From positions 1 through 23,300 of the forward strand of contig UQZI01000031.1 in the NCBI GenBank assembly GCA_900545555.1: DNA of 23,300 nt, in the 5' to 3' direction. The position numbers and the translations under genes are program-made. Below are positions 1 through 7,961 of the stretch, piece after piece. This DNA comes from an uncultured Collinsella sp. (GTDB lineage Bacteria; Actinomycetota; Coriobacteriia; Coriobacteriales; Coriobacteriaceae). Below the pieces are notes generated by a model. The model saw only the letters and a list, made by a program, of their open reading frames with translations. It did not search any database and had not been told where the DNA came from. Each line of letters starts with the position of its first letter. Position 1 is the first letter of the stretch.

Positions 1-2
1 CA

Positions 3-27
3 CGAAGGCCACATTAAGTGGCCTTCG
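3..27. terminator. Perfect 10-bp hairpin at the left edge
   Basis: A 10-bp perfect inverted repeat (CGAAGGCCAC / GTGGCCTTCG) encloses a 5-nt AT-rich loop. No T-run follows on the plus strand and the minus-strand side runs off the window, so the direction is unknown. It may end the aminotransferase transcript, which comes from the right, or a gene outside the window. Positions 28-171 hold nothing else I can recognise. Confidence 0.5.
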
Positions 28-171
28 GCTCGTGCGGAATCTACGAAAATCTCAACCCGGCCCCTCGGACCGGAGCTGCGGTAACTTTGCTGCGAATCCT
101 CGCGCCCGTTGAGCGACGCGCCCCATTCATAATGCTTGGGTCGGTGGGCTGATGTGTTGCGTCCCTGATGG

Positions 172-1308
172 CTACAGGGTTGAAACGAAGGTGGACAGGC
201 GATTTAGGCCTTCGTCCAGGTCTTTATCGGAAACGCAGTAGCTTAGGCGGATGTGGCCTTCGGTGCCGAAGCAGTCGCCTGGGACTAGGGCTACGTTGGC
301 CTCTTTGATGGCTTTGATGCAGAAGGCTTCGCTTGTTAGGTCGAACTTTTTGATGCTCGGGAAAGTGTAGAAGGCTCCTGCGGGCTCTACTACGTCGAGG
401 CCCATGGCGTTTAAGGCTGCGAGTACGCGTTCGCGGCGGGCTCGGTAGACATTGAGCATGGGGGTTGGGTCGACGGTCAGGGCTCGGGCCGCGGCGTCCA
501 TTTCGAAGGAGACGGCGCTCGATACTAAGTATTGGTGAGCCTTGGCAATCTCGGCGGTAACAGGGGCTGCGGCTGCGAGCCAACCCAAGCGCCAGCCGGT
601 CATGGCCCAGGGTTTGGAGTAGCTCTCGATGACTACCGTCTGCTCGCGTAGCTCCGGGTGGCGCTGGGCAAATCGTTCGTAGCCGTCCACATAGACCAGG
701 CGGTTATATACGTCGTCGCAGACTACGTAGATGCCCGCCTGCTCCGCTACGCGCGCCACGGCGTCGAGCGATGCCGCGTCGAGGATGCAGCCCGTGGGAT
801 TGTTGGGCGAGCAGATAACGATGGCCTTGGTCGCTGGGGTCACACAGGCGCGAAGCGCTTCCTCGTCAACCTGAAATTGCGCGGGCTCCGTATCCAAAAA
901 GACCGCCTTGGCATGGTTGGCCACGACGATGCTTTCGTACAGGCCAAAGGCCGGCGTGGGGATGATGACCTCGTCGCCGGGGTTGAGCATGGCCATAAAC
1001 GTAGCCGACAGGGCCTCGGTCGCACCATCGGTCAGGATGACCTCGTCGGCCGAAAACGTAAGACCCGCGTCCCCCATGTAGGCAGACAGCGCCTCGCGCA
1101 GGGCAGGGCGACCGTTGTTGGGCGGATAGTGCGTGTCACCGCGGCCCAGTGCGGCGGTCACCTCGGCGCAAATCACTTTGGGCGTGGGAAAATCAGGCTC
1201 GCCAAGCGCGAGCGCGATGCACCCCGGGTACTGAGTGGCGAGCGCGTTGATCCGGCGGATGCCAGAAGGCTCGAGCGTGGCAAGCGAGGTATTCATGGGC
1301 AGACGCAT
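172..1308 (-). CDS. Class I/II pyridoxal-phosphate aminotransferase
   Basis: A 378-residue fold-type I aminotransferase of the aspartate/aromatic group, which moves an amino group from an amino acid to a 2-oxo acid in the cytosol. Visible hallmarks are GEPDF near residue 36, SPNNPTG at 167-173 (the substrate/PLP asparagine), CDDVY at 197-201 (PLP-ring aspartate), the Schiff-base lysine in SYSKPWAMTGWR (K232), and an RLSY segment near the C-terminus holding the carboxylate-binding arginine. The length is normal for the family. The ATG at 1308 is chosen because AAAGGA lies 5 nt upstream; an in-frame ATG four codons later has no better site. It is divergent from the flavodoxin-like gene, with 93 bp between them. 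The exact substrate (aspartate, aromatic amino acids or a branched 2-oxo acid) cannot be read from the sequence. Confidence 0.93.
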   Translation of the reverse strand: MRLPMNTSLATLEPSGIRRINALATQYPGCIALALGEPDFPTPKVICAEVTAALGRGDTHYPPNNGRPALREALSAYMGDAGLTFSADEVILTDGATEALSATFMAMLNPGDEVIIPTPAFGLYESIVVANHAKAVFLDTEPAQFQVDEEALRACVTPATKAIVICSPNNPTGCILDAASLDAVARVAEQAGIYVVCDDVYNRLVYVDGYERFAQRHPELREQTVVIESYSKPWAMTGWRLGWLAAAAPVTAEIAKAHQYLVSSAVSFEMDAAARALTVDPTPMLNVYRARRERVLAALNAMGLDVVEPAGAFYTFPSIKKFDLTSEAFCIKAIKEANVALVPGDCFGTEGHIRLSYCVSDKDLDEGLNRLSTFVSTL

Positions 1309-1401
1309 GGCGTTCCTTTCGTAAGGGTTGCACTAGGATAGCGCGCCCGCGCGCCGCCAGACGGTGTAACCTAAACGGAAACGAACCGGAAAGGAGGCGG
1401 C

Positions 1402-2061
1402 ATGGAGACGACCGCACGCGGCGATGTACCAAAAACGTTGCAAACCATTGCGTATATCAGTATTCCCGAGAGCACCGATCTTGAGTTTTTGCTTTGGGAC
1501 CTGCAGGATGCCATCGCGGCCTATGCCCGGCTTTCCGGCACCGCACTCCCCCACCCGGTTGACTTGAAGACAAATGACGTCGGTGCAGTCGATGGCATAG
1601 TGCTCGCCGTTGATGATGCATTTGACGATGAGGCAATGACCGCCGTCGAGCAGATACTCGATCGCCTTGGCGGTACGGGAACGCGTGTCTATGCCATGAT
1701 TCAAGCCGCACAAGAGGGCGCTGAGCAGGCGCGCGGGGCCGCCGTTCGCCTGCACAAGGCATGCGAGCGCCAGGGCCAATTGTGGTGTGGCGGCGTTGTC
1801 ATCTGCGCCGGCAGCGGCATTGCGGCGCTTCGTCGCTCCCCGCGCATGAGCCTCTTGCGCCGGCCTTTTTCGGAAGCGATGGATAAGCTTGTGGGCGCTG
1901 TGCGCATGGGCTGCTCCATTGAACATGCGCAGTTGCTTGGCGGTGGCAATGCCGGTGGCGTCGATGCCGACGGCATGGTGCGCGTCAAGCCTGCACTGCC
2001 CGCACCGATCTGGCATGCCATCATGAAACGCCTCGGCACCCGCGCCCAATCAGATATCTAA
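1402..2061 (+). CDS. Divergent flavodoxin-fold / NADPH-dependent FMN reductase-like protein
   Basis: A 219-residue soluble protein starting at an ATG four bases after a strong AAAGGAGG site. I see no catalytic motif. The alternation of strands and helices, the WCGGVVICAGSGI segment (128-140) and RPFSEAMDKLVGAVRMG (154-170) resemble the second half of clostridial flavodoxin-family oxidoreductases, in which a glycine-rich strand is followed by an S-E-A-x-D helix. The C-terminal PAPIWHAIMKRLG also recalls the tail of those proteins. The usual N-terminal phosphate-binding loop (T/S-x-T/S-x-x-T) is not recognisable, so FMN binding is doubtful. It stands alone on the plus strand, and its stop lies one base from the stop of the convergent glycosylase gene. 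The family call is an inference at fold level. Confidence 0.5.
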   Translation: METTARGDVPKTLQTIAYISIPESTDLEFLLWDLQDAIAAYARLSGTALPHPVDLKTNDVGAVDGIVLAVDDAFDDEAMTAVEQILDRLGGTGTRVYAMIQAAQEGAEQARGAAVRLHKACERQGQLWCGGVVICAGSGIAALRRSPRMSLLRRPFSEAMDKLVGAVRMGCSIEHAQLLGGGNAGGVDADGMVRVKPALPAPIWHAIMKRLGTRAQSDI

Positions 2062-2062
2062 A

Positions 2063-2626
2063 TTACAGCGCCGCCCAGCCAACGGCTTCGCGCCAACGCT
2101 CGACAAGACGTTCTAGGCGCCAGGCGGCATTGGCGGGGCTTGTCGAGGGCAGTACGATGGCGGGCAGCCCGGTGCGTTCTTGTAGATAGCGCTTGTAGAG
2201 CCGGCCAGCTGTACCACCGTTGCATATCACCTGCTCAATGGGAGCTGCGCCGGTAATGCGCTCGATATCTGCCGGTACAACGTTACGAATGCTCGCGTCA
2301 CTCGAGCCCTTAATGTCGCAGCTCTCGATCACGTCCCACAGGGCCACGCCGCCGTTCAGCAGCATGGATCGCTTGGCGGCAATCGAGGCGTCGAGCGTCG
2401 CTGGCTCGTTACCTGCCAAAGCGTCGCCCTCGTTGGGCGGCACAGGCGAACCGAGGCACGCGGCCAGCACGCGCCAAAAGCGGTTCTGAGGATTGCCATA
2501 ATAAAAGGCATTGGCGCGCGAAAGCACCGAGGGAAACGACCCGAGCACCAAAACGCGCGAGCGCTCGTCAAACACGGGCTCAAACCCATGCTCAATATGT
2601 TGATAGCCCTCGTCAGACGCTGCCAT
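2063..2626 (-). CDS. DNA-deoxyinosine glycosylase (uracil-DNA glycosylase superfamily, family 6)
   Basis: A 187-residue member of the UDG superfamily. Family-6 enzymes remove hypoxanthine (deaminated adenine) from DNA to start base-excision repair. Visible motifs are VLVLGSFPS (25-33), where UDG-fold proteins carry the first active-site loop, then the FYYGNPQNRFW motif (41-51), LWDVIESCDIKGSSD (96-110) with ASIRN just after, ICNGGTAG (134-141) and PSTSPAN (160-166), the second active-site loop. The spacing and the GSFPS/NPQNRFW pair are typical of the hypoxanthine-DNA glycosylase group rather than Ung or Mug. The ATG at 2626 lies 3 bases after the stop of the alpha-glucanase gene, so the two are probably co-transcribed and translationally coupled. 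There is no obvious functional tie to the glucanase. Confidence 0.88.
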   Translation of the reverse strand: MAASDEGYQHIEHGFEPVFDERSRVLVLGSFPSVLSRANAFYYGNPQNRFWRVLAACLGSPVPPNEGDALAGNEPATLDASIAAKRSMLLNGGVALWDVIESCDIKGSSDASIRNVVPADIERITGAAPIEQVICNGGTAGRLYKRYLQERTGLPAIVLPSTSPANAAWRLERLVERWREAVGWAAL

Positions 2627-2629
2627 GGC

Positions 2630-4006
2630 CTAGGCCCTCAACAGATAGCGCACCTCGTAGGGCGCAAGCTCAAGGGAGCCCGTCAGCTCGACCGTGGGCA
2701 CGCCGTCGACAAGCAGGTCGACAAAGGAGCCGTTGAGCTCGCCGGCTCCAAAGGTATAGGGCTCGTTCACGGCATTGACCGCCACGAGCACCGTCGCATC
2801 GTCGCAAGTGCGCTCGAACAGCAGCTGCTTGTTCTGGATCACCACGTTGCGATAGGCACCGTAGTTGAGGGCACGGGCCGCCGCGTCGTTTGCCGAGCGC
2901 AGGTGCGCGAGCTGCTTGATGAAGGCCGTCAGCTCGTTGGGCGCAGGCTCATCGAGCGCAGGGCGCAGCGCCCAGTCGCCATCGGGGCCGCCCTTTTCGC
3001 CGGCAATCCCCCACTCGCTGCCATAGTAGACGCACGGGATGCCCGGCATGCCAAACAGCATGCCGTAGGCGGGGCGCAGGCAGGACTTGTCCGTCAGGAT
3101 GCTCGCCAGGCGCGGCACGTCATGGTTGTCGACAAACGACAGCAGATGCTTGCCGCGATAAATGCACCACGGGTCACCACCAAACTGGCGATGCAGCGAG
3201 TGGGCGATCTCGAACATGTTGACCGAGTTAAAGCTGGAGTACAGGCCCTTGTAGCACTCGTAGTTGGTGCAGGAGTCGAGCATCTCGTCGTTGACGATCT
3301 GGTTGTAGTCGCCGTGGAGCGTCTCGCCAATCAGCACAAAGTCGGGCTTGAGCCCACGGGTAAAGGCGTGCAGGCGGCGCATGAAGTCGCGGTCGAGCAT
3401 ATAGGCGACGTCCAAGCGCAGACCGTCGATGCTAAAGACCTCGGCCCAGTGACGCACGGACTCAAGCAGGTAATCGACCACGGCGGGGTTTTGTAGGTTG
3501 AGCTTCACGAGCTCAAAATGGCCCTCCCAGCCCTCATACCAAAAACCATCGCCGTAGCACGAGTCACCGTCAAAGCTGATATGGAACCAATCCTTGTAGG
3601 GCGAGTCCCACTTGCGCTCCTGAACATCGCGGAAGGCCCAAAAGCCGCGACCGACGTGGTTGAAGACGGCATCAAGCACCACGCGGATGCCATGGGCGTG
3701 CAGCGTCTCGCACACGGCGGCAAAATCGGCATCCCCACCCAGGCGACGGTCGATATGGCGCAGGCTGCGCGTGTCGTAACCGTGGCTGTCGGATTCGAGC
3801 GGCGGGTTAATGAGCACAGCACCGATGCCGAGTTCCTGCAGGTAGCCGGCCCATTGGGCGATTTTCATAATCGGAGCATCGGGGTTGGGCGCGGCGTTGG
3901 CGGCCTGGGCGAGTTCATCCTCGGCAACGGGGGCGGCGTTTTCGCGCGGAGCTCCGCAAAAGCCCAGCGGATAGATCTGATAGAACGTCGTCTCGTATGC
4001 CCACAT
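2630..4006 (-). CDS. GH13 alpha-amylase family glycosidase, cytosolic
   Basis: A 458-residue alpha-glucan hydrolase. The (beta/alpha)8 barrel shows the GH13 conserved regions in order: DAVFNH (112-117), GLRLDV (195-200) with nucleophile D199, IGETLHGDY (226-234) with acid/base E228, and FVDNHD (291-296) with transition-state stabiliser D296. A short beta domain closes the C-terminus. There is no signal peptide and no N-terminal starch-binding (CBM34-like) domain, which makes it much shorter than classical neopullulanases and points to turnover of imported maltodextrins in the cytosol. The start is set by GGGAGG 5 nt upstream of the ATG. A TACAAT-like -10 lies at 4042-4047 without a clear -35. 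The glycosylase gene follows after 3 bp. Maltose-forming, neopullulanase or trehalose-related activity cannot be separated by eye. Confidence 0.92.
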   Translation of the reverse strand: MWAYETTFYQIYPLGFCGAPRENAAPVAEDELAQAANAAPNPDAPIMKIAQWAGYLQELGIGAVLINPPLESDSHGYDTRSLRHIDRRLGGDADFAAVCETLHAHGIRVVLDAVFNHVGRGFWAFRDVQERKWDSPYKDWFHISFDGDSCYGDGFWYEGWEGHFELVKLNLQNPAVVDYLLESVRHWAEVFSIDGLRLDVAYMLDRDFMRRLHAFTRGLKPDFVLIGETLHGDYNQIVNDEMLDSCTNYECYKGLYSSFNSVNMFEIAHSLHRQFGGDPWCIYRGKHLLSFVDNHDVPRLASILTDKSCLRPAYGMLFGMPGIPCVYYGSEWGIAGEKGGPDGDWALRPALDEPAPNELTAFIKQLAHLRSANDAAARALNYGAYRNVVIQNKQLLFERTCDDATVLVAVNAVNEPYTFGAGELNGSFVDLLVDGVPTVELTGSLELAPYEVRYLLRA

Positions 4007-4078
4007 AGCAACCTCCCGGTAAGCTCAACACAACGACATCCATTGTATGCCCGGCTTGTATCCTCTCCCCCAAAATAA

Positions 4079-4143
4079 GTTGCGGTGAAATAGGGACTGT
4101 TGAGACCAATAAACCGGGCAAACAGTCTCTATTCCACCGCAAC
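4079..4143 (-). repeat. Long imperfect hairpin with GGGACTG core, probable sotB terminator
   Basis: Two 23-nt arms (4079-4101 and 4121-4143) are complementary except for two positions, which become G-U or A-C pairs depending on the strand. They flank a 19-nt loop. On the minus strand the hairpin starts 16 nt after the sotB-like stop and is followed by TTATTTTGGG, as expected of a rho-independent terminator. The arm carries AAATAGGGACTGTT, which resembles the GGGACAG core of the hairpins at 15723, 16688 and 19401. Confidence 0.72.
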
Positions 4144-4159
4144 TGATGAGGGAACGTGA

Positions 4160-5356
4160 TTAGGCGACGGGCTTTGCGCGGCGTATGACCGGGAACAGCA
4201 CCGTAATGGCGAGGATGACGCCCACGACGGTAATCGCCCCGCCCGCGCAACCGATCCAGGCGATGCCGGGACCCGACACCACGGCGCCGCCGACCGCGGT
4301 GCCCGTGCCGATACCGAGGTTAAACAGGCCCGAGAAGATCGACATGGCGACGGCCGACGAATCTGCCGGCGTGTACTTGATGAGCTCGGCCTGGAACGCC
4401 ACGTTAAAGGCCGTGGAGCAGCAGCCCCATAGCGCGCAAACAGCGAGAACGGCGACGAGCGACGGTGCAACCGGACCCATGAGCAGCAGAGCCACAGGCA
4501 CGCCGGAGAGCGTGATAGCCAAGAACGGAAAGCGATGCCCATCGAACAGTCGGCCGAACAGCCAGCTTCCGAGCAGACCGGAGCAGCCAAACGCCGTCAG
4601 CGTCATGGTGATGGCGCTTGCGTCGACATGGGCGACCTGCGCCAGGAAGGGCTCGATATAGCTGTAACCCGCGTAGTAGCCGGTCGCCATAAAGACCGTG
4701 ACCGCGTAGAGCGCAATCAGGAACGGGTTCTTGAGCAGCTCGGGCAGCTGTTTGACGGTAAAGCGCTCGCCCGCCGGCATGACCGGGAACACCGCTGCCT
4801 GGTACACCACCGCGGCGGCAGAGAAGGCTCCAACCACGGCAAACGTCATGCGCCAGCCCACGGCCAGGCCGATGGCGCGACCGATCGGCAGGCCGAAGAT
4901 CTGCGCGATGGACGAGCCCGTGGCGATCATGCTGATGGCGAGCGCCCCATGACGCGTATCGACCAGGCGCGAGGCTATGATCGAAGCGACCGACCAGAAC
5001 ACGGAGTGCGCGCAGGCGACCACCAGGCGTGCGCAGACCAAGATGGGATAGGTCGGCGCCACGGCGGACAGGAACTGCCCGAGCGAGAACACGGCAAGCA
5101 CGCCGAGCAGCATACGCTTGAACTCAAAGCGCGAGGCAAACACCATAAGCGGCAGCGACAGCAGCATGACGCCCCAGGCGTAGACCGAGATCATGATGCC
5201 TGCCTGGGCCTCGGTGAGCGAGAACGATGCGGCAATATCAGTTAGAAGGCCAATGGGCATGAACTCCGACGTGTTGAACACGAACGCACAGCAGGCGAGC
5301 CCGATAAGCGGGAGCCACTGCTTGAGCGAGATGCCATCTTGTCTTGCCTGAGTCAT
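4160..5356 (-). CDS. SotB/AraJ-like major facilitator efflux transporter
   Basis: A 398-residue, twelve-helix MFS protein of the DHA1 group. The N-terminal segment VFNTSEFMPIGLLTDIAASF followed by VYAWGVMLLSLPLM is nearly diagnostic of the SotB/AraJ subfamily, which exports sugars or sugar-like toxic compounds in enterobacteria. Length matches E. coli SotB (396). The open frame extends 16 codons further upstream, but I start at the ATG at 5356: GAGAGGG lies about 8 nt ahead of it, it gives a normal cytosolic N-terminus (MTQARQDG), and the longer frame would begin within the promoter. It appears monocistronic: its own promoter overlaps the feoB terminator and a large hairpin follows its stop. 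The true substrate in this organism is unknown. Confidence 0.88.
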   Translation of the reverse strand: MTQARQDGISLKQWLPLIGLACCAFVFNTSEFMPIGLLTDIAASFSLTEAQAGIMISVYAWGVMLLSLPLMVFASRFEFKRMLLGVLAVFSLGQFLSAVAPTYPILVCARLVVACAHSVFWSVASIIASRLVDTRHGALAISMIATGSSIAQIFGLPIGRAIGLAVGWRMTFAVVGAFSAAAVVYQAAVFPVMPAGERFTVKQLPELLKNPFLIALYAVTVFMATGYYAGYSYIEPFLAQVAHVDASAITMTLTAFGCSGLLGSWLFGRLFDGHRFPFLAITLSGVPVALLLMGPVAPSLVAVLAVCALWGCCSTAFNVAFQAELIKYTPADSSAVAMSIFSGLFNLGIGTGTAVGGAVVSGPGIAWIGCAGGAITVVGVILAITVLFPVIRRAKPVA

Positions 5357-5392
5357 GTAGGAACCCTCTCCGATTGTCTTGAGCGATGGGCG

Positions 5393-5422
5393 ATTATATA
5401 GCAACGGCCCCGCATCCGTCAG
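5393..5422 (-). promoter_or_regulatory. Probable sotB promoter overlapping feoB terminator
   Basis: On the minus strand a perfect TATAAT (5398-5393) follows CTGACG (5422-5417, four of six matches to TTGACA) after an 18-bp spacer. The -35 lies in the loop and inner stem of the feoB terminator. The predicted start point is about 30 nt ahead of the chosen ATG. The -10 is convincing, the -35 less so. Confidence 0.55.
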
Positions 5423-5438
5423 TACGGATGCGGGGCCG
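5405..5438 (-). terminator. feoB terminator
   Basis: A perfect 15-bp G/C-rich stem (5405-5419 with 5424-5438) with a CAGT tetraloop lies 41 nt after the feoB stop codon. On the minus strand it is followed by TTGCTATATAAT, so there is no classic U-run and the tail doubles as the next promoter. Confidence 0.72.
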
Positions 5439-5479
5439 CAATCAACTCAATACACAAAGGTTGCGCCGTCAATAAATAA

Positions 5480-7840
5480 CTAAGCCAACCCCAGCAATAT
5501 GCCCGCCGAATGCACGACAAACGCCACGATCCAGGCGACCGTCACCTGAAACGCGAACACGGCCACGGCATAGCGCGCTCCCAACTCGCTCTTGACGGCG
5601 CCGATGGACGCCACGCAGGGCGGGTACAGCAGCGTAAAGACCAGGAACACGTAAGCGGTAAACGGCGAAAACATAGTTGACAGCACCGCGGGAGAGGTTG
5701 CGCCCAAAAGCACCGTGAGGGTCGAGATGACGCTCTCCTTGGCGATAAGTCCGGTGACGAGCGCCGTCGACGCACGCCAGTCGCCAAAGCCGAGCGGCGC
5801 CAGCGCCGGCGCGATAATGCTACCCAGACCGGCAAGCAGACTCTGCGACTGATCGGCGACCACATTAAAGCGAATGTCGAACGTCTGGAGGAACCAGATG
5901 ACCACGGTGGCGGCAAAGATAATGGTAAAGGCCTTGGTAATAAAGTCCTTGGCCTTATCCCATGCCAGCATCACCGTCGTCTTGACGCTCGGCAGACGGT
6001 AATTGGGGAGCTCCATGATAAACGGCACCGGGTCGCCCTTAAATGCCGTACGGTTGAGCACCAAAGCCGCGATGCAACCGACCGCAATGCCAATCAGATA
6101 GAGCGAGACCATGGCGGGAACCGTCGCCTGCGGGAAAAACGCCCCGCACAGCAGGCCGTAGACCGGCAACTTGGCCGAACAGCTCATGAACGGCGTGAGC
6201 ATGACCGTCATCTTGCGGTCGTGCTCGGATGGGAGCGTACGGGTCGACATGATAGCCGGCACGGTACAACCAAAACCGACGAGCATGGGCACGAAGCTGC
6301 GGCCCGACAAGCCAAAGCGGCGCAGAACCTTATCCATGACAAAGGCCACGCGCGCCATGTAGCCGGAGTCTTCCAGAATGGAGAGGAACAAGAAGAGCAC
6401 GACGATGATCGGCAGGAAGGTCAGCACGCTACCCACGCCCGTGAGCACGCCGTCGACCGCGAGTGAACGCACCACGTCGTTGGTGCCAAACGCCTTGAGG
6501 CCCGCGTCGGCCGAAGCAATGATGGCAGCAATGCCGTCCTCCATAAGTCCCTGCAACGCCGCGCCGATCACGCCGAACGTCAGCCAAAAGACGAGGCCCA
6601 TGATCACCAGGAACGCCGGAATGGCCGTGTAGCGACCCGTCAGGATGCGATCGATCTTGACGGAGCGCACGTGCTCGCGGCTCTCGTGGGGCTTCACCAC
6701 GCAGCGTCCGCACACGTCGCCGATAAAGGTAAAGCGCATGTCGGCCAACGCGGACAGGCGGTCGGTGCCCGCCTCGCCCTCCATCTGGGTAATGATGTGC
6801 TCGATGGCGTCGAGTTCGTTGCGGTCCAGGTGAAGCGCCTTTGTCACCAGCTCGTCGCCCTCGACCAGCTTGGTCGCTGCAAAACGCACCGGGATATGCG
6901 CCGTCGCGGCGTGGTCCTCGATAAGGTTGGCAATGCCGTGGATGCAGCGATGCAGTGCACCGCCGTCCGGACCGTCGGGCGCGCAAAAGTCCAGGCGGCC
7001 GGGACGCTCGCGGAACCGCGCCACATGCAACGCGTGATCCACCAGCTCGCCGATGCCCTCGTTGCGCGCGGCACTAATGGGAACAACAGGCACGCCCAGC
7101 AGGCTCTCGAGCAGGTTGACGTCCACGGCGCCGCCGTTGGCCGTCACCTCGTCCATCATGTTGAGCGCAATGACCATGGGACGGTCGAGCTCCATGAGTT
7201 GCAGCGTCAAATACAGGTTGCGCTCGATGTTGGTGGCGTCGATGATGTCGATGATGGCATCGGGATGCTCGTCGAGGATGAATTGGCGGCTGACGATCTC
7301 CTCGCCTGTGTACGGCGACAGCGAATAGATGCCGGGCAGATCGGTGACGCTCGCCTCGGGGTGATTGCGGATGGTTCCGTCTTTGCGGTCGACCGTCACG
7401 CCGGGAAAGTTACCGACATGCTGGTTGGAGCCCGTCAGCTGGTTGAACAGCGTGGTCTTGCCGCAGTTTTGGTTGCCGGCGAGGGCAAAATGCAGCGGCG
7501 AGCCCTCGGGCACGGCCGTCTTTGCCGCGCGGGGCGAATACGTTCCCTCGCCGAGTGCCGGGTGCTCCGTCGTGCCGATTGCGGCGTTCACGCGCGGACC
7601 CGTATCGGTGTCATGAATGCCCACGAGCTCGATGCGAGCGGCATCGTCCTTGCGCAGCGTCAACTCGTAGCCGCGCAGGCGAATCTCGAGCGGGTCGCCC
7701 ATGGGGGCGTACTTCATCATGGTGACTTCGGTGCCCGGCGTTAGACCCATGTCCAAAATATGCTGTCGGAGCGCCTGATCGTCGGATGTCACCGATGCGA
7801 CAACGGCGTCCTTTCCAATCTCGAGTGTATCGAGCTTCAC
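5480..7840 (-). CDS. feoB: Fused FeoA-FeoB ferrous iron transporter
   Basis: A 786-residue fusion for Fe(II) uptake across the cytoplasmic membrane. Residues 1-73 are a FeoA/SH3-like domain (LRQHILDMGLTPGTEV, then the RLRGYELTLRKDDA strand). A roughly 40-residue linker leads to the FeoB G-domain: G1 GNQNCGKTT (122-130), G2 GNFPGVTVDRK from 143, G3 DLPGIYSL from 167 and G4 NMMD (217-220). The C-terminal membrane part holds the two Gate regions, marked by GFGCTVPAIMSTRTL and VTGLIAKESVISTL. Without FeoA the FeoB part is about 670 residues, like short Gram-positive FeoBs. The start is GTG at 7840, with AAAGGATG 4-5 nt upstream; an ATG inside that site hits TGA after three codons. No separate feoA or feoC is nearby. 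The upstream DNA has a possible repressor palindrome. Confidence 0.96.
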   Translation of the reverse strand: MKLDTLEIGKDAVVASVTSDDQALRQHILDMGLTPGTEVTMMKYAPMGDPLEIRLRGYELTLRKDDAARIELVGIHDTDTGPRVNAAIGTTEHPALGEGTYSPRAAKTAVPEGSPLHFALAGNQNCGKTTLFNQLTGSNQHVGNFPGVTVDRKDGTIRNHPEASVTDLPGIYSLSPYTGEEIVSRQFILDEHPDAIIDIIDATNIERNLYLTLQLMELDRPMVIALNMMDEVTANGGAVDVNLLESLLGVPVVPISAARNEGIGELVDHALHVARFRERPGRLDFCAPDGPDGGALHRCIHGIANLIEDHAATAHIPVRFAATKLVEGDELVTKALHLDRNELDAIEHIITQMEGEAGTDRLSALADMRFTFIGDVCGRCVVKPHESREHVRSVKIDRILTGRYTAIPAFLVIMGLVFWLTFGVIGAALQGLMEDGIAAIIASADAGLKAFGTNDVVRSLAVDGVLTGVGSVLTFLPIIVVLFLFLSILEDSGYMARVAFVMDKVLRRFGLSGRSFVPMLVGFGCTVPAIMSTRTLPSEHDRKMTVMLTPFMSCSAKLPVYGLLCGAFFPQATVPAMVSLYLIGIAVGCIAALVLNRTAFKGDPVPFIMELPNYRLPSVKTTVMLAWDKAKDFITKAFTIIFAATVVIWFLQTFDIRFNVVADQSQSLLAGLGSIIAPALAPLGFGDWRASTALVTGLIAKESVISTLTVLLGATSPAVLSTMFSPFTAYVFLVFTLLYPPCVASIGAVKSELGARYAVAVFAFQVTVAWIVAFVVHSAGILLGLA

Positions 7841-7862
7841 GCGCTCATCCTTTCGTTAGACG

Positions 7863-7888
7863 CGGTTAACCGTTTACCGGGGCTAACC
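7863..7888. promoter_or_regulatory. Candidate regulator site upstream of feoB
   Basis: CGGTTAACCG (7863-7872) is a perfect 10-bp palindrome, followed by GGCTAACC (7881-7888). GGTTA/TAACC half sites are the core of DtxR/IdeR-type iron repressor operators, whose consensus is a GGTTAG-CTAACC palindrome. The site lies 23 bp upstream of the feoB start, close to the ribosome binding site. TTGACT (7936-7931) and TATCAT (7909-7904) are seen on the minus strand, but 21 bp apart, so I do not call a promoter. Confidence 0.3.
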
Positions 7889-7961
7889 AACTCGTAACGA
7901 CAAATGATAGCGCTCTGAACTATTTTATAAAGTCAAATACCGATGTTTACCTGCGCAAACT

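Noticed and set aside
1341..1358. G/C-only alternating stretch between the aminotransferase and flavodoxin-like genes
   Set aside because: Self-complementary in part, but short GCGC runs are expected in this high-GC genome; no promoter or operator could be tied to it.
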